Shown one piece after another: positions 37,100-46,407 of a DNA stretch of 64,000 bases. Each line of letters opens with the position of its first letter. The stretch's first letter is position 1. The position numbers and the translations under genes were made by a program. Under the pieces are notes generated by a model, which was not told the origin of the DNA, made no database searches, and saw only the letters and a program-made list of their open reading frames with translations. The stretch comes from Acidimicrobiaceae bacterium (GTDB lineage Bacteria > Actinomycetota > Acidimicrobiia > Acidimicrobiales > Ilumatobacteraceae), in NCBI GenBank assembly GCA_016722025.1, contig JADKGZ010000004.1:1-64000 (forward strand), written 5' to 3'.

Positions 37100-37627
37100 T
37101 CAGGAGGTTGCCGCAGCAAGCGCGTCGTCGAGCGAACCCTCGTCGACCGCGCCGAGCAGAGTGGTTGCCGACCCATCGGCCTCGACGATCACGAAGGCTG
37201 GTTGCGCGGGCACCCCGAAGTGGGCGAACACGGCGCCAGGATCGTCACTGAGCTGAGGGAAGGTGAGCTCGTGCTCGTCGATGAACGCCTGGAACGCGGC
37301 ATCGTCACCCGTCCAGGCGACCCCGACGAAGTCGACTCGTCCTTCCCACCGCTGCGCTGCAGCCTCGACCGAGGATGCTTCTGCGTTGCAGATCGTTCAA
37401 GTAGGGGCCCAGAACCAGAACGCGACCGGTCGGCCGGCCATGGCGGCACCGCTGAACTCGCCACCACCGACGAGCGGCGCGGAGAAGTTCAAGACGGCGG
37501 GAACCCCTTCGGCGCCACCGGCAGCAGTGCTCGCATCCGAGCCCGAGCCCGAGCCGCACCCGGCAATGGCCAACAGCCCGGAGAGCGAGCGTGGAAGCCG
37601 TGCGACGCAGAGAACGCATGCGTCCAT
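37100..37627 (-). CDS. TlpA/DsbE-like lipoprotein with in-frame TGA at first redox Cys (Sec candidate)
   Basis: This is a secreted thioredoxin-fold protein of about 175 residues, close in pattern to mycobacterial DsbE/DsbF (FWFWAPT, NAEAS, FVGVAW, VPAQPAFVIVE). A lipobox AIAGC near residue 24 follows a short signal. The expected CxxC is written as TGA-Thr-Ile-Cys: codon 77 (37397-37399) is TGA, and the same frame stays open and conserved for 98 codons to a TGA at 37100. A hairpin with stem CCTC/GAGG and loop GGTC lies 22 nt after the TGA. It could be a selenoprotein with a UxxC site, or a TGC to TGA mutation or error. Confidence 0.6.
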
Positions 37628-37837
37628 TTTCACATCATCGAGCGGCTCGACGAAGACGTGCGGCGGAGTTTCTCGATTGTTTCGAAGTGGCCGACCGGCG
37701 CCGGCCGGCCACCCGTGAACGGCCGACTCAGTACGTGGGCCGCATGCCGGCCAGATCCGGGTTTCGCGACCGGAAGCTACCGCCGGCGGGTACCGGGCTC
37801 GACAGCACCGACTTGGCATACTCCACCCGGAGTCCCA

Positions 37838-39307
37838 ATGCGCATCCTGTACATCGACATCGACACCCTGCGGCCCGATCACCTCGGGTGCTACGGCTAC
37901 CACCGCGACACCAGCCCCAACATCGACGCACTGGCCCGAGACGCGTTCGTCTTCGAGAACGTGCACGCATCCGACGTGCCGTGCCTGCCCAGCCGTACGG
38001 CGCTGCTCACCGGCCGCTTCGGCATCCACAACGGTGTCGTCAACCATGGCGGCACCGATGCCGACCCCGCACTCGATGGAGCGGGCCGCGAGTTCTGGTC
38101 GCGGCTGCAGGTGGACAGCTTTCCGTCGCGCCTCAAGCAGGCCGGGCTGCGCACGGTGAGCATCAGCTCCTTCGCCCAGCGCCACTCGGCGTTCCACTGG
38201 TACGCGGGCTTCGACGAGGCCTACAACGTGGGCCAGTACGGCCTGGAGATCGCCGACGACGTGCATGCCATCGCATCCGATTGGCTGGCCCGCAACGGCA
38301 GCGCCGACAACTGGTTCCTGCACGTGCACATGTGGGATCCGCACACGCCCTATCGGGCACCGGCACGCTACGGCGAACCGTTCGCGCACAGCCCCCTCCC
38401 CGCCTGGCTCACCGACGACACTCGCCGCGAGCACTGGCACGGTTGCGGGCCGCACTCGGCACAGGAGAGCAACGGCTACGCACCCAACCCCACCACCGCG
38501 CTGCGCTTCCCTCGCCAACCACAGCAGGTTCCCGACCTGGTCGGCGTACGCCAGATGTTCGACGGGTACGACACCGGCGTGCTGGTTGCCGACGACTTCA
38601 CCGGCCGCTTGCTGCACCAGCTGACCGAGCTGGGAGTGCACGACGAGACGGCCGTGATGGTGTCGTCGGACCACGGCGAGACCCTTGGCGAACTGAACGT
38701 CTACGGCGATCATCAGACGGCAGATCAGCTCACCACTCGCGTGCCGCTGATCCTGCGTTGGCCCGGCCTGCAGGGTGGTCGGCGCCGGCACGCGTTCCAC
38801 TACCAGATCGACATCGCGGCAACCATCCTCGAGCTGCTGGGGCAACGAGCGCCGTCACGTTGGGATGGCCACGGCTTCGCCTCATCGCTGCGCGCCGGCG
38901 ACGACCACGGGCGCGACCACCTGGTGGTGTCGCAGGCGGCCTGGGCGTGCCAACGTGGCGTGCGGTTCGAGCACTGGATCTACATCAACACCCGCCACGA
39001 CGCGTACCACCTGTACCCGGACGAGATGCTCTTCGATCTCGCTGCCGACCCGCACGAGCAGCACGATGTCGCCGGCACTCAGCCGGTGGTGCTCTCGCGC
39101 GCCCGCTCGTTGCTCGCCGACTGGCTGGCGCAGCAGCTGCCCGATGCCGCACGCGGCCGCGACCCCCACGACAACGTGATGGCCGAAGGCGGCCCGTACC
39201 ACGTGCGCGGCAAGTTGCCGGCGTATGCCGCCCGCCTGCGCGCCACCGAGCGCAGCGTGTTGGCCGATCTGCTCGAACATCGATCGCAGCCGGTCGGACG
39301 CACCTGA
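37838..39307 (+). CDS. Sulfatase family hydrolase
   Basis: This is a 489-residue type-I sulfatase. The N-terminal metal site reads YIDIDTLRPDHLGCYGY; DVPCLPSRTALLTGR contains the CxPSR motif whose Cys is converted to formylglycine; SSDHGETLGE is the second metal site. No signal peptide is visible, so it is probably cytosolic. It needs a formylglycine-generating enzyme, which is not in the window. It is divergent from the TlpA-like gene. Confidence 0.9.
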   Translation: MRILYIDIDTLRPDHLGCYGYHRDTSPNIDALARDAFVFENVHASDVPCLPSRTALLTGRFGIHNGVVNHGGTDADPALDGAGREFWSRLQVDSFPSRLKQAGLRTVSISSFAQRHSAFHWYAGFDEAYNVGQYGLEIADDVHAIASDWLARNGSADNWFLHVHMWDPHTPYRAPARYGEPFAHSPLPAWLTDDTRREHWHGCGPHSAQESNGYAPNPTTALRFPRQPQQVPDLVGVRQMFDGYDTGVLVADDFTGRLLHQLTELGVHDETAVMVSSDHGETLGELNVYGDHQTADQLTTRVPLILRWPGLQGGRRRHAFHYQIDIAATILELLGQRAPSRWDGHGFASSLRAGDDHGRDHLVVSQAAWACQRGVRFEHWIYINTRHDAYHLYPDEMLFDLAADPHEQHDVAGTQPVVLSRARSLLADWLAQQLPDAARGRDPHDNVMAEGGPYHVRGKLPAYAARLRATERSVLADLLEHRSQPVGRT

Positions 39308-39321
39308 CGCACCGCACCACT

Positions 39322-39351
39322 GGCACCGCGCGCCGCCGGGCGCCGGGTGCC
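39322..39351. terminator. GC-rich hairpin between convergent genes
   Basis: GGCACC and GGTGCC arms enclose a GC-rich loop that can pair further. The hairpin sits between the stop codons of the convergent sulfatase and EcsC-like genes. It has no clear U-run on either strand, so termination is only suggested. Confidence 0.4.
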
Positions 39352-39356
39352 GGACG

Positions 39357-40112
39357 TCAGTCGCTGCGCCGGCTGGGCAGCACGCCGTCGACCTCCGTGG
39401 CGGTGGCGTCGATGGCCGAGTACGGCAGACGCGAGAAGAACTGATCGGCGTGCCGGGCCAACGCCCGCACGGCCATGTAGTTGGCACTACCCCCGACGAT
39501 CGCCCCGATGCCCAAGGGCAGTGTGGTACCCAACGCAATGGCGCCGCGTCGGGCACCGTAGCGCTTCACCAGCCGCGGGGTGAGCAAGCGGTTCACAGTC
39601 TGCAGCGTCGCCATCGGCAGCTTCGTGCCATTGGCCGGGCTGAGGCCGGTGTTGGCCTCGTTGATCGTCTTCGCGAAGCCTTCCCGCGCCGACCCTCCGT
39701 AGATGAGGACGGCCAGCATCCATGCGCGCCGCTCCTCCACCGACGGCGATGGCCGCCCGTGCAGCGCGGCGACGGTGAGGATGAGATCTCCGGCGCGACC
39801 GGTGAACCACGCCAGCTCGGCCATCGCTGCCAGCAACGTCGCCGTGGTGCCGACGGCGGGCGTGGCCGCCGCGGCGCCGGCACCGGCACCGAAGGCGCCC
39901 AGCTCGCGAGCGAACGAGTCAGTGAGCGCCTTCATCTTCTCCGGCCGCACGTCGCCACCCAACGCCGCGGCGCGGCCCACGGCCGCTTCCCATCGCGAGC
40001 TGCTGACCCGATCGATGGTCACCAGCATGGTTCGGCCCAGGCGCTCGATGTCGGCAGGGCTGACGCGCATGGTCAGCCTCTCGGCCCACTCGCGTGCGCT
40101 GTAGGTACGCAT
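39357..40112 (-). CDS. EcsC-family protein
   Basis: This 251-residue protein resembles EcsC in its helical glycine- and alanine-rich core (GAGAGAAAATPAVGTTATLLAAM as a hydrophobic hairpin, then ELAWFTGRAGDLILTVAALHG) and the C-terminal IALGTTLPLGIGAIVGG segment. EcsC proteins accompany membrane transporters, but their activity is unknown. It precedes no obvious partner gene. Confidence 0.65.
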   Translation of the reverse strand: MRTYSAREWAERLTMRVSPADIERLGRTMLVTIDRVSSSRWEAAVGRAAALGGDVRPEKMKALTDSFARELGAFGAGAGAAAATPAVGTTATLLAAMAELAWFTGRAGDLILTVAALHGRPSPSVEERRAWMLAVLIYGGSAREGFAKTINEANTGLSPANGTKLPMATLQTVNRLLTPRLVKRYGARRGAIALGTTLPLGIGAIVGGSANYMAVRALARHADQFFSRLPYSAIDATATEVDGVLPSRRSD

Positions 40113-40198
40113 GGTGATGTTGTATCGCGTCGAGGGAGAGCACGCTGCTCATCCAGTGACGAGGTCGCCGGCCCCGGCGGTGCGTCGACCTACCGGTT

Positions 40199-40774
40199 CT
40201 ACTCGGTTGCCAGGAGGGCGGCGTTCGCGGCTGCCCGCTGCACCTTCTTGGCCCGGCTCTGCAACACGCGAGCGACGAAGGCGAACAGCAAGATGGCGAT
40301 GCCCCCGCAGGCGACCGCGAAGAACACGATGTTGGTGCTGTCGCTGCCGGCCATGAACCCGTGCACGGTGACCATCACGAACAGCACGTACGACAGCAGG
40401 TGGATGGCATGCCACAGCTTGCGCGGCAACCACTTCATCACCCACGACGACAGCTGGATCAGCATCAGCAAGTAGAAGGCCAGCACGCCCCAGGTGACAG
40501 CGGCCGTTCGCCAGACGCTTGCCTGCGGCACGAACAGCTCGCGCCAGCCGAAGTACACCCAGTTGTCACCCACCAGGGTTGCCATGTGGGCGCCGACCGT
40601 GACCAGCGAGAGCACTCCGAGGTAGCGGTGCAGGTCGAGCAACCAGGCAGGCCGATCGGCGGGCTTGAGCATGCGCGTGATGAGCAGGATGCCCCACAGA
40701 CATGTGATGCCCAGCACGATCCAAGCGATCATGCCGCTGGCGCGCGACAGGTACCACATCGAGTGTTCGTTCAT
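40199..40774 (-). CDS. Ferric-reductase-like haem b transmembrane protein
   Basis: This 191-residue protein has five to six membrane helices. Paired histidines in LDLHRYLG/VGAHM and in LWHAIHLLSY/VTVHG are placed as haem b ligands of the ferric reductase/MsrQ-like transmembrane domain. Its start overlaps the stop of ApbE as ATGA. With ApbE it probably moves electrons from the membrane to a flavinylated or metal-binding extracytoplasmic partner. Confidence 0.8.
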   Translation of the reverse strand: MNEHSMWYLSRASGMIAWIVLGITCLWGILLITRMLKPADRPAWLLDLHRYLGVLSLVTVGAHMATLVGDNWVYFGWRELFVPQASVWRTAAVTWGVLAFYLLMLIQLSSWVMKWLPRKLWHAIHLLSYVLFVMVTVHGFMAGSDSTNIVFFAVACGGIAILLFAFVARVLQSRAKKVQRAAANAALLATE

Positions 40775-41713
40775 GCTGCGAAGTCTTTCAGTGTCGAGGT
40801 TTCGAACACGCAACCTTGGTCGTCGACGGCCAGCCCGGCGAGTTGCACTCGTTCGAGCATCGCCATCGCTTCCGCCCCTGGCAGCATCATCGCCGCCGTC
40901 GCAAAGGCTTCCGCCGTCGCGGCGTCGGCGGCGATCACGGTTGCCGTGACGATGCCGGCGACCGAGGGCGCTGCTCGGTCGGGGTCGATGAGGTGATGCG
41001 CCGCCGTACCGTCGGCCTGCGTCCACTTGCGGATGGTGGTGCCCGACGTGGCGAGCCCGCCGGTGAGCAGTCGCAACCGCGCGATGTGCTGCGGAGGACG
41101 GCGAGGGTCCTCGATGCCCACGTACCACGACGTGTCGTCGCTGGGGTGGCCGAGCACCACCAGATCACCGCCCACGTTGACGAGCGCTCCGGTGGCCCCG
41201 GCCTCGATGAGCTCTTCGGCAACGATGTCGGCGGCGAACCCCTTGCCGATGCCACCCAGATCGATGGCGGTCATGGCCGGCACGGTGAGCGTGGACGCGG
41301 CATAGTCGGTGTGCACCATGGCGCTCATGCCGATGCGCGACCCCGGAACGTGGGGCGCCGCCGAGTGGTCGACCGCACTGTGGGTGTAGCCGTGGGCCAG
41401 CAGTGCGGGAAGCATCGTGATGTCGAACCGGCCGCCGGTCTGCCGCCAGGCATCCAGCGCCCCGGGCGACCACGGCGAGCGTGTCGCCGTGCACCACCAC
41501 CGGTCGCCCGGCGGCCTGGTTCGCGAGGGTGATGTCGCTGTCGGCCCGGAAGCGGCTCCACCACGACTCGAGCTCGCGAAGGCGCGCTTCGGCGTGATCG
41601 AGCATGGCGGGGGTGCCGCCATGCACGATCACGAACGAGCGGCTGCCCATCACGCGGAAGTCGCGTTGCAGCGGCACGGCCACGCCTGCGGGAGCAGGAC
41701 CGAGATGGGGCAT
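40771..41713 (-). CDS. apbE: FAD:protein FMN transferase (ApbE), one frameshift
   Basis: ApbE attaches FMN covalently to Ser/Thr of extracytoplasmic flavoproteins. The N-terminal block (FRVMGSRSFVIVHGG, LESWWSRFRADSDI) and the main part (TAIDLGGIGKGFAADIVAEEL, LVNVGGDLVVLG, ATSGT) are in adjacent frames with a shift near 41470, before ALDAWRQTGGRFDIT. The start ATG overlaps the previous stop by one base (TGATG). There is no signal peptide, so it may act at the cytosolic side or be misread at its start. No obvious FMN-binding partner motif is seen nearby. Confidence 0.8.
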
Positions 41714-42540
41714 CAGCCGCTGGGCTTGGTGGTGGCGGGCGGCGCCGGGGGCTGCGTGACCGGCGGCGGCGGCGGCGGCGGTGCAGCGGTGGTCACCGGA
41801 GCCGGCGGTGCGGTGGGGGGCGGCGCCGGGGCGGCGGTGGGAGCAGGCGCGGCCGGGGTCGGGGCGGGCGTTGCAGCCGGAGTGGCGGCTGCGGGCGTCG
41901 CCGCAGCCGGCGCCGGAGTGGCCGGGGTGGCCGCAGCGGGTGCGGGCGTCCCCGGGGTGGCCGGCTTCGGCGCCCCCGGAGTCGTGGCCGCCGGTGCTGC
42001 ACCGGGCACCACCGCTGCGGGCACGAGTGCCGCCGGCGAGGCGCCGACGATGGTGATGGCCGGGTCGCCAACACCCGGGATGGACAGCACGACTGCCTCC
42101 CCGGGCACGCCGGCGGCGGGCAGCGTGGTGGCGACGGTGGCCGTCGGGTCGGGGGTGAGCACTGCACCCGGCGGCACGGTGGTGGCGGCGGGAGTGGCCG
42201 CAGGTTGGTTGGCGGCAGCGATGACGGTCGTGAGACCGAACACTGCCGAAGCGGTGACACCGGTCATCACGATGCGGGCACCCGCCGCGGCGTGCTGGCG
42301 CTTCTTGCGAGCCACCGGTGAGTGGTCCGCCTGCACCGCAGTGCGGCGCGTCGGCGCCGGCTTGTCGGCGGCGACCATGGCCGCGACCGGAGCGGGGCGT
42401 GCGGCCGATTCGAGCGGCGCTGCCCACATCTCGTGGCCGGCTTGCACCGGCTGCTGGCGAGTGACGGGCATCGCGGCCGGCGCTTGACCGCGTTTCGCAC
42501 GGATGGCCGCAAGCCGGGCTGCTTGGTCCTGGTCAGTCAT
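41713..42540 (-). CDS. Membrane-anchored Ala/Pro/Thr-rich protein
   Basis: This 275-residue protein starts at MTDQDQAARLAAIRAKRG and has a basic cytosolic head, a single membrane segment about residues 89-110 (GARIVMTGVTASAVFGLTTVIAA, written here in overlapping pieces), and a long extracytoplasmic part made of AATPAPA-type repeats. It shows no enzyme motif. It sits between the acidic secreted protein and apbE with overlapping codons, so it likely belongs to the same electron-transfer complex, perhaps as a spacer. The low-complexity repeats resemble wall-spanning linkers. Confidence 0.65.
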   Translation of the reverse strand: MTDQDQAARLAAIRAKRGQAPAAMPVTRQQPVQAGHEMWAAPLESAARPAPVAAMVAADKPAPTRRTAVQADHSPVARKKRQHAAAGARIVMTGVTASAVFGLTTVIAAANQPAATPAATTVPPGAVLTPDPTATVATTLPAAGVPGEAVVLSIPGVGDPAITIVGASPAALVPAAVVPGAAPAATTPGAPKPATPGTPAPAAATPATPAPAAATPAAATPAATPAPTPAAPAPTAAPAPPPTAPPAPVTTAAPPPPPPPVTQPPAPPATTKPSG

Positions 42541-43257
42541 CGTCGTGCTCCTCGCCGTCGTCACCGTGATCTTCGTCTTCGTGATCGTCGTCCTCGTAGT
42601 CGCCGTCGTCATCGTCGTCGTCGCCGCCGCCCGAGGGCGCCGTGGTGGCTGCAGGTGCCGGCTGCGTGCTGGTGGACGCCGGCTGGGCCGTGGCGGGAGC
42701 TGCGGTGGTGGAGGCGGCCGGGGTGGCAGCGGCCGGCGCGGGAGCAGGTGTCGTGGGAGAAGCGGTCGGGGCGGGGGTGGTCGGCTGCGAGGCGGTGCTG
42801 CCGGGGGCCGAACCGCTGTGCGACGTGGTGATGACCGTCACGTTGATGGGCGCTGCAGCCACGGTGGTGGGTGCACCCTCGACGGCGACGTTGGTGAGGG
42901 AGACGACCACGTCGTCACCCGCAGATCGGCGGAGAAGGTGACCAGCTGCAACGTGTCGCTGAACTGCACCTCCACGTGAGTGGCGGGGCCGGTAGCGCTC
43001 AGCACGGTCCAGCCGGTGCCGCCGGCGGCCTCGATGACGGTGAGCGAGCCACCGGCAACCGAGATGGAGGCGGTGCCGGCAGCACCGATCTGATAGCTGA
43101 TGGTGCGAGTGGTGGTGGTGGCGCTCTGCTGGGAGGTGCTCGGTGCCGGCTGCGTCTGTGTACCGAGGCTGTCGCCCGCCGCAACGCCCGCGTAGGCAGC
43201 CCCTGCGGTACCGGCGACACCGGCAAGTGCCAGCCCTGTGATCCATGAACGATTCAT
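42533..43257 (-). CDS. Secreted protein with Asp/Glu/His-rich tail, one frameshift
   Basis: This is an exported protein of about 240 residues with a signal peptide (MNRSWITGLALAGVAGTAGA). A beta-rich domain follows (about 40-140), then a Pro/Thr/Ala linker, then about 28 residues almost only Asp, Glu, His, Gly and Tyr. Such a tail could bind metal ions or cationic minerals. The frame shifts near 42922 (after FSADLR, continuing GDDVVVSLTNVAVEG). It is first gene of the operon with the Ala/Pro protein, apbE and the haem membrane protein. Confidence 0.62.
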
Positions 43258-43495
43258 TGCGCTCTCCTTCGTCGGGGTGTGCCCGCCCTAGGAGTTGCAT
43301 TGAACACGGGGCCTTCCCAAGGGGTGTCCCGCCGATATCCAACGGACGTCGAAGACTCCGTCAAGGATCTGCGCTCCAGCAGCAAGCGAACCTCAACGAT
43401 TCGTCAAGGCGAACGCCCGCTGCCCGAGACGTTGATCGGCCAATGCCGGCCGCCTGATCGGCACGCTGCTGTCGGTGGGATCGGGCGAGGAGCCG

Positions 43496-44980
43496 TCAGG
43501 TACCGCAGTAGGTCTGGAAGCGTCCGAACGAAGCCGGCGCCGGCTCGGCGTAGCGCTCGCCGCCGCGACGTTCGTGGAACGGCTGAGTGACCGCGTCGAG
43601 CAACTGGCGCAGCGGCGTGAGATCACCGGCTGTGGAAGCAGCAGCGAGTGCCTCCTCCACGAGGTGGTTGCGCGGGATGTACACCGGGTTCACTGCGTCC
43701 ATTGCGGCGGCCACCGTTGCCGGGTCGCGACCCTCACCATGCACACGGCCCATCCACCGCTTCGCCCAGGCGTGGAACGAGGTTGGCTCCGGCACGAGCG
43801 CAGCGACCGCGGCCAGGTCGCCCGCCACCGCCGACGACAGCCGACGGAAGAAGCGCGTGTGATCGACCCGCTGGTCGTGCAGTACGGCGAGCAGATCGTT
43901 GACGAGTGCCGGGTCACCGCTGTCGGCTCCGGCGACGCCGAGCTTCGACCGCATGCCTCCCAACCACCTCGCATCGAATCGGTCGGCGAAGCCACGCATC
44001 GCCGTCGTGGCCAGCTCGATGCTGCGCTCGGAGTCGTCGTGGATCAACGGCAGCAGGGGCTCGGCGAGCCGGGCGAGGTTCCACTGGACGATCGACGGCT
44101 GGTTGCCGTACGCGTAGCGACCGCCGTGGTCGATGGAGCTGAACACCGTCGCAGGGTCGAACTGGTCCATGAAGGCGCACGGCCCGTAGTCGATCGTCTC
44201 GCCGGAGAGCGTCATGTTGTCGGTGTTCATCACTCCGTGGACGAAGCCGACCAGCATCCAGCTCGCGACCAGCTCGGCCTGCACCCGCACCACTTCCTGC
44301 AACAGGCCCAGGTACCGATCGGGCTGCTCGGCGAGGTACGGGAAGTGGCGGGCGATCGCGTGGTCGGCCACCCGCTGCACCATTCCTGTGCCGTGATGAG
44401 CAGCTGCGAACTGGAACGTGCCGACGCGCAAGTGGCTTGCGGCCACACGAGCAAGCACCGCACCGGGCAGCACCGTCTCGCGCCGAACTGGATCGCCGGT
44501 GGCCACCACTGCCAGCGCCCGTGTGGTGGGTATGCCCAGCGCGTGCATCGCCTCGCCCATCACGTACTCGCGCAGCATCGGCCCCACCGCTGCCTTGCCA
44601 TCGCCGCCGCGAGCGAACGACGTGCGCCCGCTGCCCTTCAGGTGCAGGTCGCGCCGGCGACCGAACACGTCGATCACTTCGCCCACCAGCAGCGCGCGGC
44701 CGTCGCCCAGCCGAGGCGAGAAGCCACCGAACTGGTGCCCCGAGTACGCCTGCGCCAGCGGTTCGGCGCCCGCAGGGGCGACGTTGCCGACCAGCACATC
44801 GACGCCCTCCGGCGACGCCAGCCACGACGCGTCGATGCCCAGCTCGAGTGCCAGCGACTCGTTGATCAACAGCGCGTTGGGCGTCGGTGCCGTGGCAGCC
44901 ACCGCCGGCTCGTACATGCCCACCAGGTCGCGCGCGAACGAGTTGTCGAACGCGAACTCCGTGGCGCAGCGTGCTTCCAT
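43496..44980 (-). CDS. selO: SelO family pseudokinase (protein adenylyltransferase)
   Basis: This is a 494-residue SelO/YdiU protein, which transfers AMP from ATP to Ser/Thr/Tyr residues and works in redox stress. Motifs are AYSGHQFGGFSPRLGDGRA, LHLKGSGRTSFARGGDGKAA (Lys and Arg for ATP), MNTDNMTLSGETIDYGP (catalytic Asp/Asn) and a C-terminal QTYCGT with the redox Cys where eukaryotic forms have selenocysteine; here it is a plain TGC codon. The frame is intact and of full length. It is divergent from the 45045 gene. Confidence 0.95.
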   Translation of the reverse strand: MEARCATEFAFDNSFARDLVGMYEPAVAATAPTPNALLINESLALELGIDASWLASPEGVDVLVGNVAPAGAEPLAQAYSGHQFGGFSPRLGDGRALLVGEVIDVFGRRRDLHLKGSGRTSFARGGDGKAAVGPMLREYVMGEAMHALGIPTTRALAVVATGDPVRRETVLPGAVLARVAASHLRVGTFQFAAAHHGTGMVQRVADHAIARHFPYLAEQPDRYLGLLQEVVRVQAELVASWMLVGFVHGVMNTDNMTLSGETIDYGPCAFMDQFDPATVFSSIDHGGRYAYGNQPSIVQWNLARLAEPLLPLIHDDSERSIELATTAMRGFADRFDARWLGGMRSKLGVAGADSGDPALVNDLLAVLHDQRVDHTRFFRRLSSAVAGDLAAVAALVPEPTSFHAWAKRWMGRVHGEGRDPATVAAAMDAVNPVYIPRNHLVEEALAAASTAGDLTPLRQLLDAVTQPFHERRGGERYAEPAPASFGRFQTYCGT

Positions 44981-45044
44981 CGACGGCCGAGGCTAGCCCT
45001 GGTCACGTCGATCGACGAGGGGCCACGGCGCTACGTTTGCGGCC

Positions 45045-45608
45045 ATGCCGATCGGTCCCTTCCGCGCGTACCTCGCCGCGCAGCCCGAGCCCCAGCGCAC
45101 CACGCTGCAGGCGGTGGCAGTCGCGTTGCACAAGATCCTTCCCGGCGCACAGGCATGCATCAGCTACGGGATGCCGGCGTTCAAGACCGACGGCCTCGCT
45201 GTGGCCGGGTTCGCCGGCTTCAAGCACCATTGCTCGTACTTCCCGCACAGCGGCTCGGTGATCCCTCAGCTCACCGCCGAGCTCAGCGCATACGACTGCG
45301 ATGCCGGCACGCTGCGCTTCCCGGTCGACCAGCCGCTGCCGGTCGCCGTGTTGCGCCTGTTGGTGTCGACTCGCCTGCGGATGGAGTCGGAGCACCCGCC
45401 ACGAGCGGGCAAGGTACGACGGTTCTACGACAACGGCTTCCTGCAGTCCAAGGGTGCGATGCGCGACGGCGTGATGCACGGCGACTGGTCGTGGTACCGC
45501 AAGGACGGCTCGCTGATGCGCACGGGTCGGTTCGAGCACGGTGCACAGGTGGGCACGTGGCGCACGTTCGACCGCGACGAGGTGCTGGTGAAGGAGACGA
45601 CGTTCTGA
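45045..45608 (+). CDS. DUF1801 (YdhG-like) protein with C-terminal MORN-like repeats
   Basis: This 187-residue protein has two parts. The N-terminal domain (PIGPFRAYLAAQPEPQRTT, ISYGMPAFKTDG, GFKHHCSYFPHSG) is DUF1801, a fold found in iron-binding YdhG. The C-terminal 65 residues (RFYDNGFLQSKGAMRDG, GDWSWYRKDGS) are two or three MORN/YwqK-type repeats. The fusion is unusual. The stop overlaps the next start as TGATG, which couples it to the hot-dog enzyme. Confidence 0.75.
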   Translation: MPIGPFRAYLAAQPEPQRTTLQAVAVALHKILPGAQACISYGMPAFKTDGLAVAGFAGFKHHCSYFPHSGSVIPQLTAELSAYDCDAGTLRFPVDQPLPVAVLRLLVSTRLRMESEHPPRAGKVRRFYDNGFLQSKGAMRDGVMHGDWSWYRKDGSLMRTGRFEHGAQVGTWRTFDRDEVLVKETTF

Positions 45609-46376
45609 TGGCAGCGCCCGTCTCGTGGAGCGTCGTGGCGCAGAACCTGCCCGAACACGCGCGCAACCCCATCCACACCGATGCAGGCGCCCAGGCCGCC
45701 GGGTTCCCGCGTGCACTCGTGGCGGGTGTCACCACCTACGCCTACCTGACGCACCCGATCGTGGTCGCATGGGGCGTCGAGTGGTTGCAGCGAGGCGGCG
45801 GCGAGGTGCGCTTTCGCCGCCCCGTGTTCGACCACGATCTGCTGCGGTGCACCCCCTCGCCCGACGAGGACGGCGACGACGACGCAGGCGCTGGCGTTGG
45901 CGCGGTGACGGTGCACGCCATCACCGACGAGCCCGAGCAGCCGGGCCGCGTTCCGAGCAGTCCGTCGCGGCGGTGAACCGCAGCCGATGCGCCCGGGCGA
46001 GACGTTGCGGAGCACGTGCGTGCAGCTGGTCGGCGAGATGGGCAGTGACTACGGCTCACGAGCCGGCGACGAGCTGGCACTGTTCCGCCACCATGGGCTG
46101 GTGCATCCCGCAGTGTGGCCGGCGCTGGCCAATCACCTCGTGCACACGCAGGTCGCGCGTGGCAGCTGGATCCACACGCGCAGCAACATCCGCCATCACG
46201 CGACCGCGCGTGCAGGGTCGACGGCGCATGTTCACGCGACGGTCGTGCGTCGCTTCCAGTCGCATGGCGAGCGAGCCGTCCTCGATGTGCACATCGAGAT
46301 CGACGGCGTGCTCGTTGCCTCGCTCGAACACGAGGCGATCGTGCTGCTGCCTGCTGCGGCGCCGGCCCGGGTGTGA
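45608..46376 (+). CDS. MaoC-like hot-dog fold protein, one frameshift
   Basis: This double hot-dog protein has about 255 residues. The first half has IHTDAGAQAAGFPRALVAGVTTYAYLTHP, the second has GSWIHTRSNIRHHATARAG, which together look like MaoC/acyl dehydratase or thioesterase repeats. The frame moves near 45947, after TDEPEQP, with RAAFRAVRRGGEPQP bridging to the second ORF. A catalytic D-x4-H element is present (HTDAGAQAAG) but not fully canonical. The substrate is unknown. Confidence 0.7.
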
Positions 46377-46407
46377 AGCCCACCTGCAGAGCTGCGTTCT
46401 CAGCGCA

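Noticed and set aside
36647..37838. Long plus-strand frame merged with the sulfatase start
   Set aside because: The upstream part is antisense to the PI-PLC-like and TlpA-like genes; the sulfatase starts at the ATG at 37838.
43496..44980. SelO as a selenoprotein
   Set aside because: The C-terminal redox residue is encoded by TGC (Cys), and the ORF is complete.
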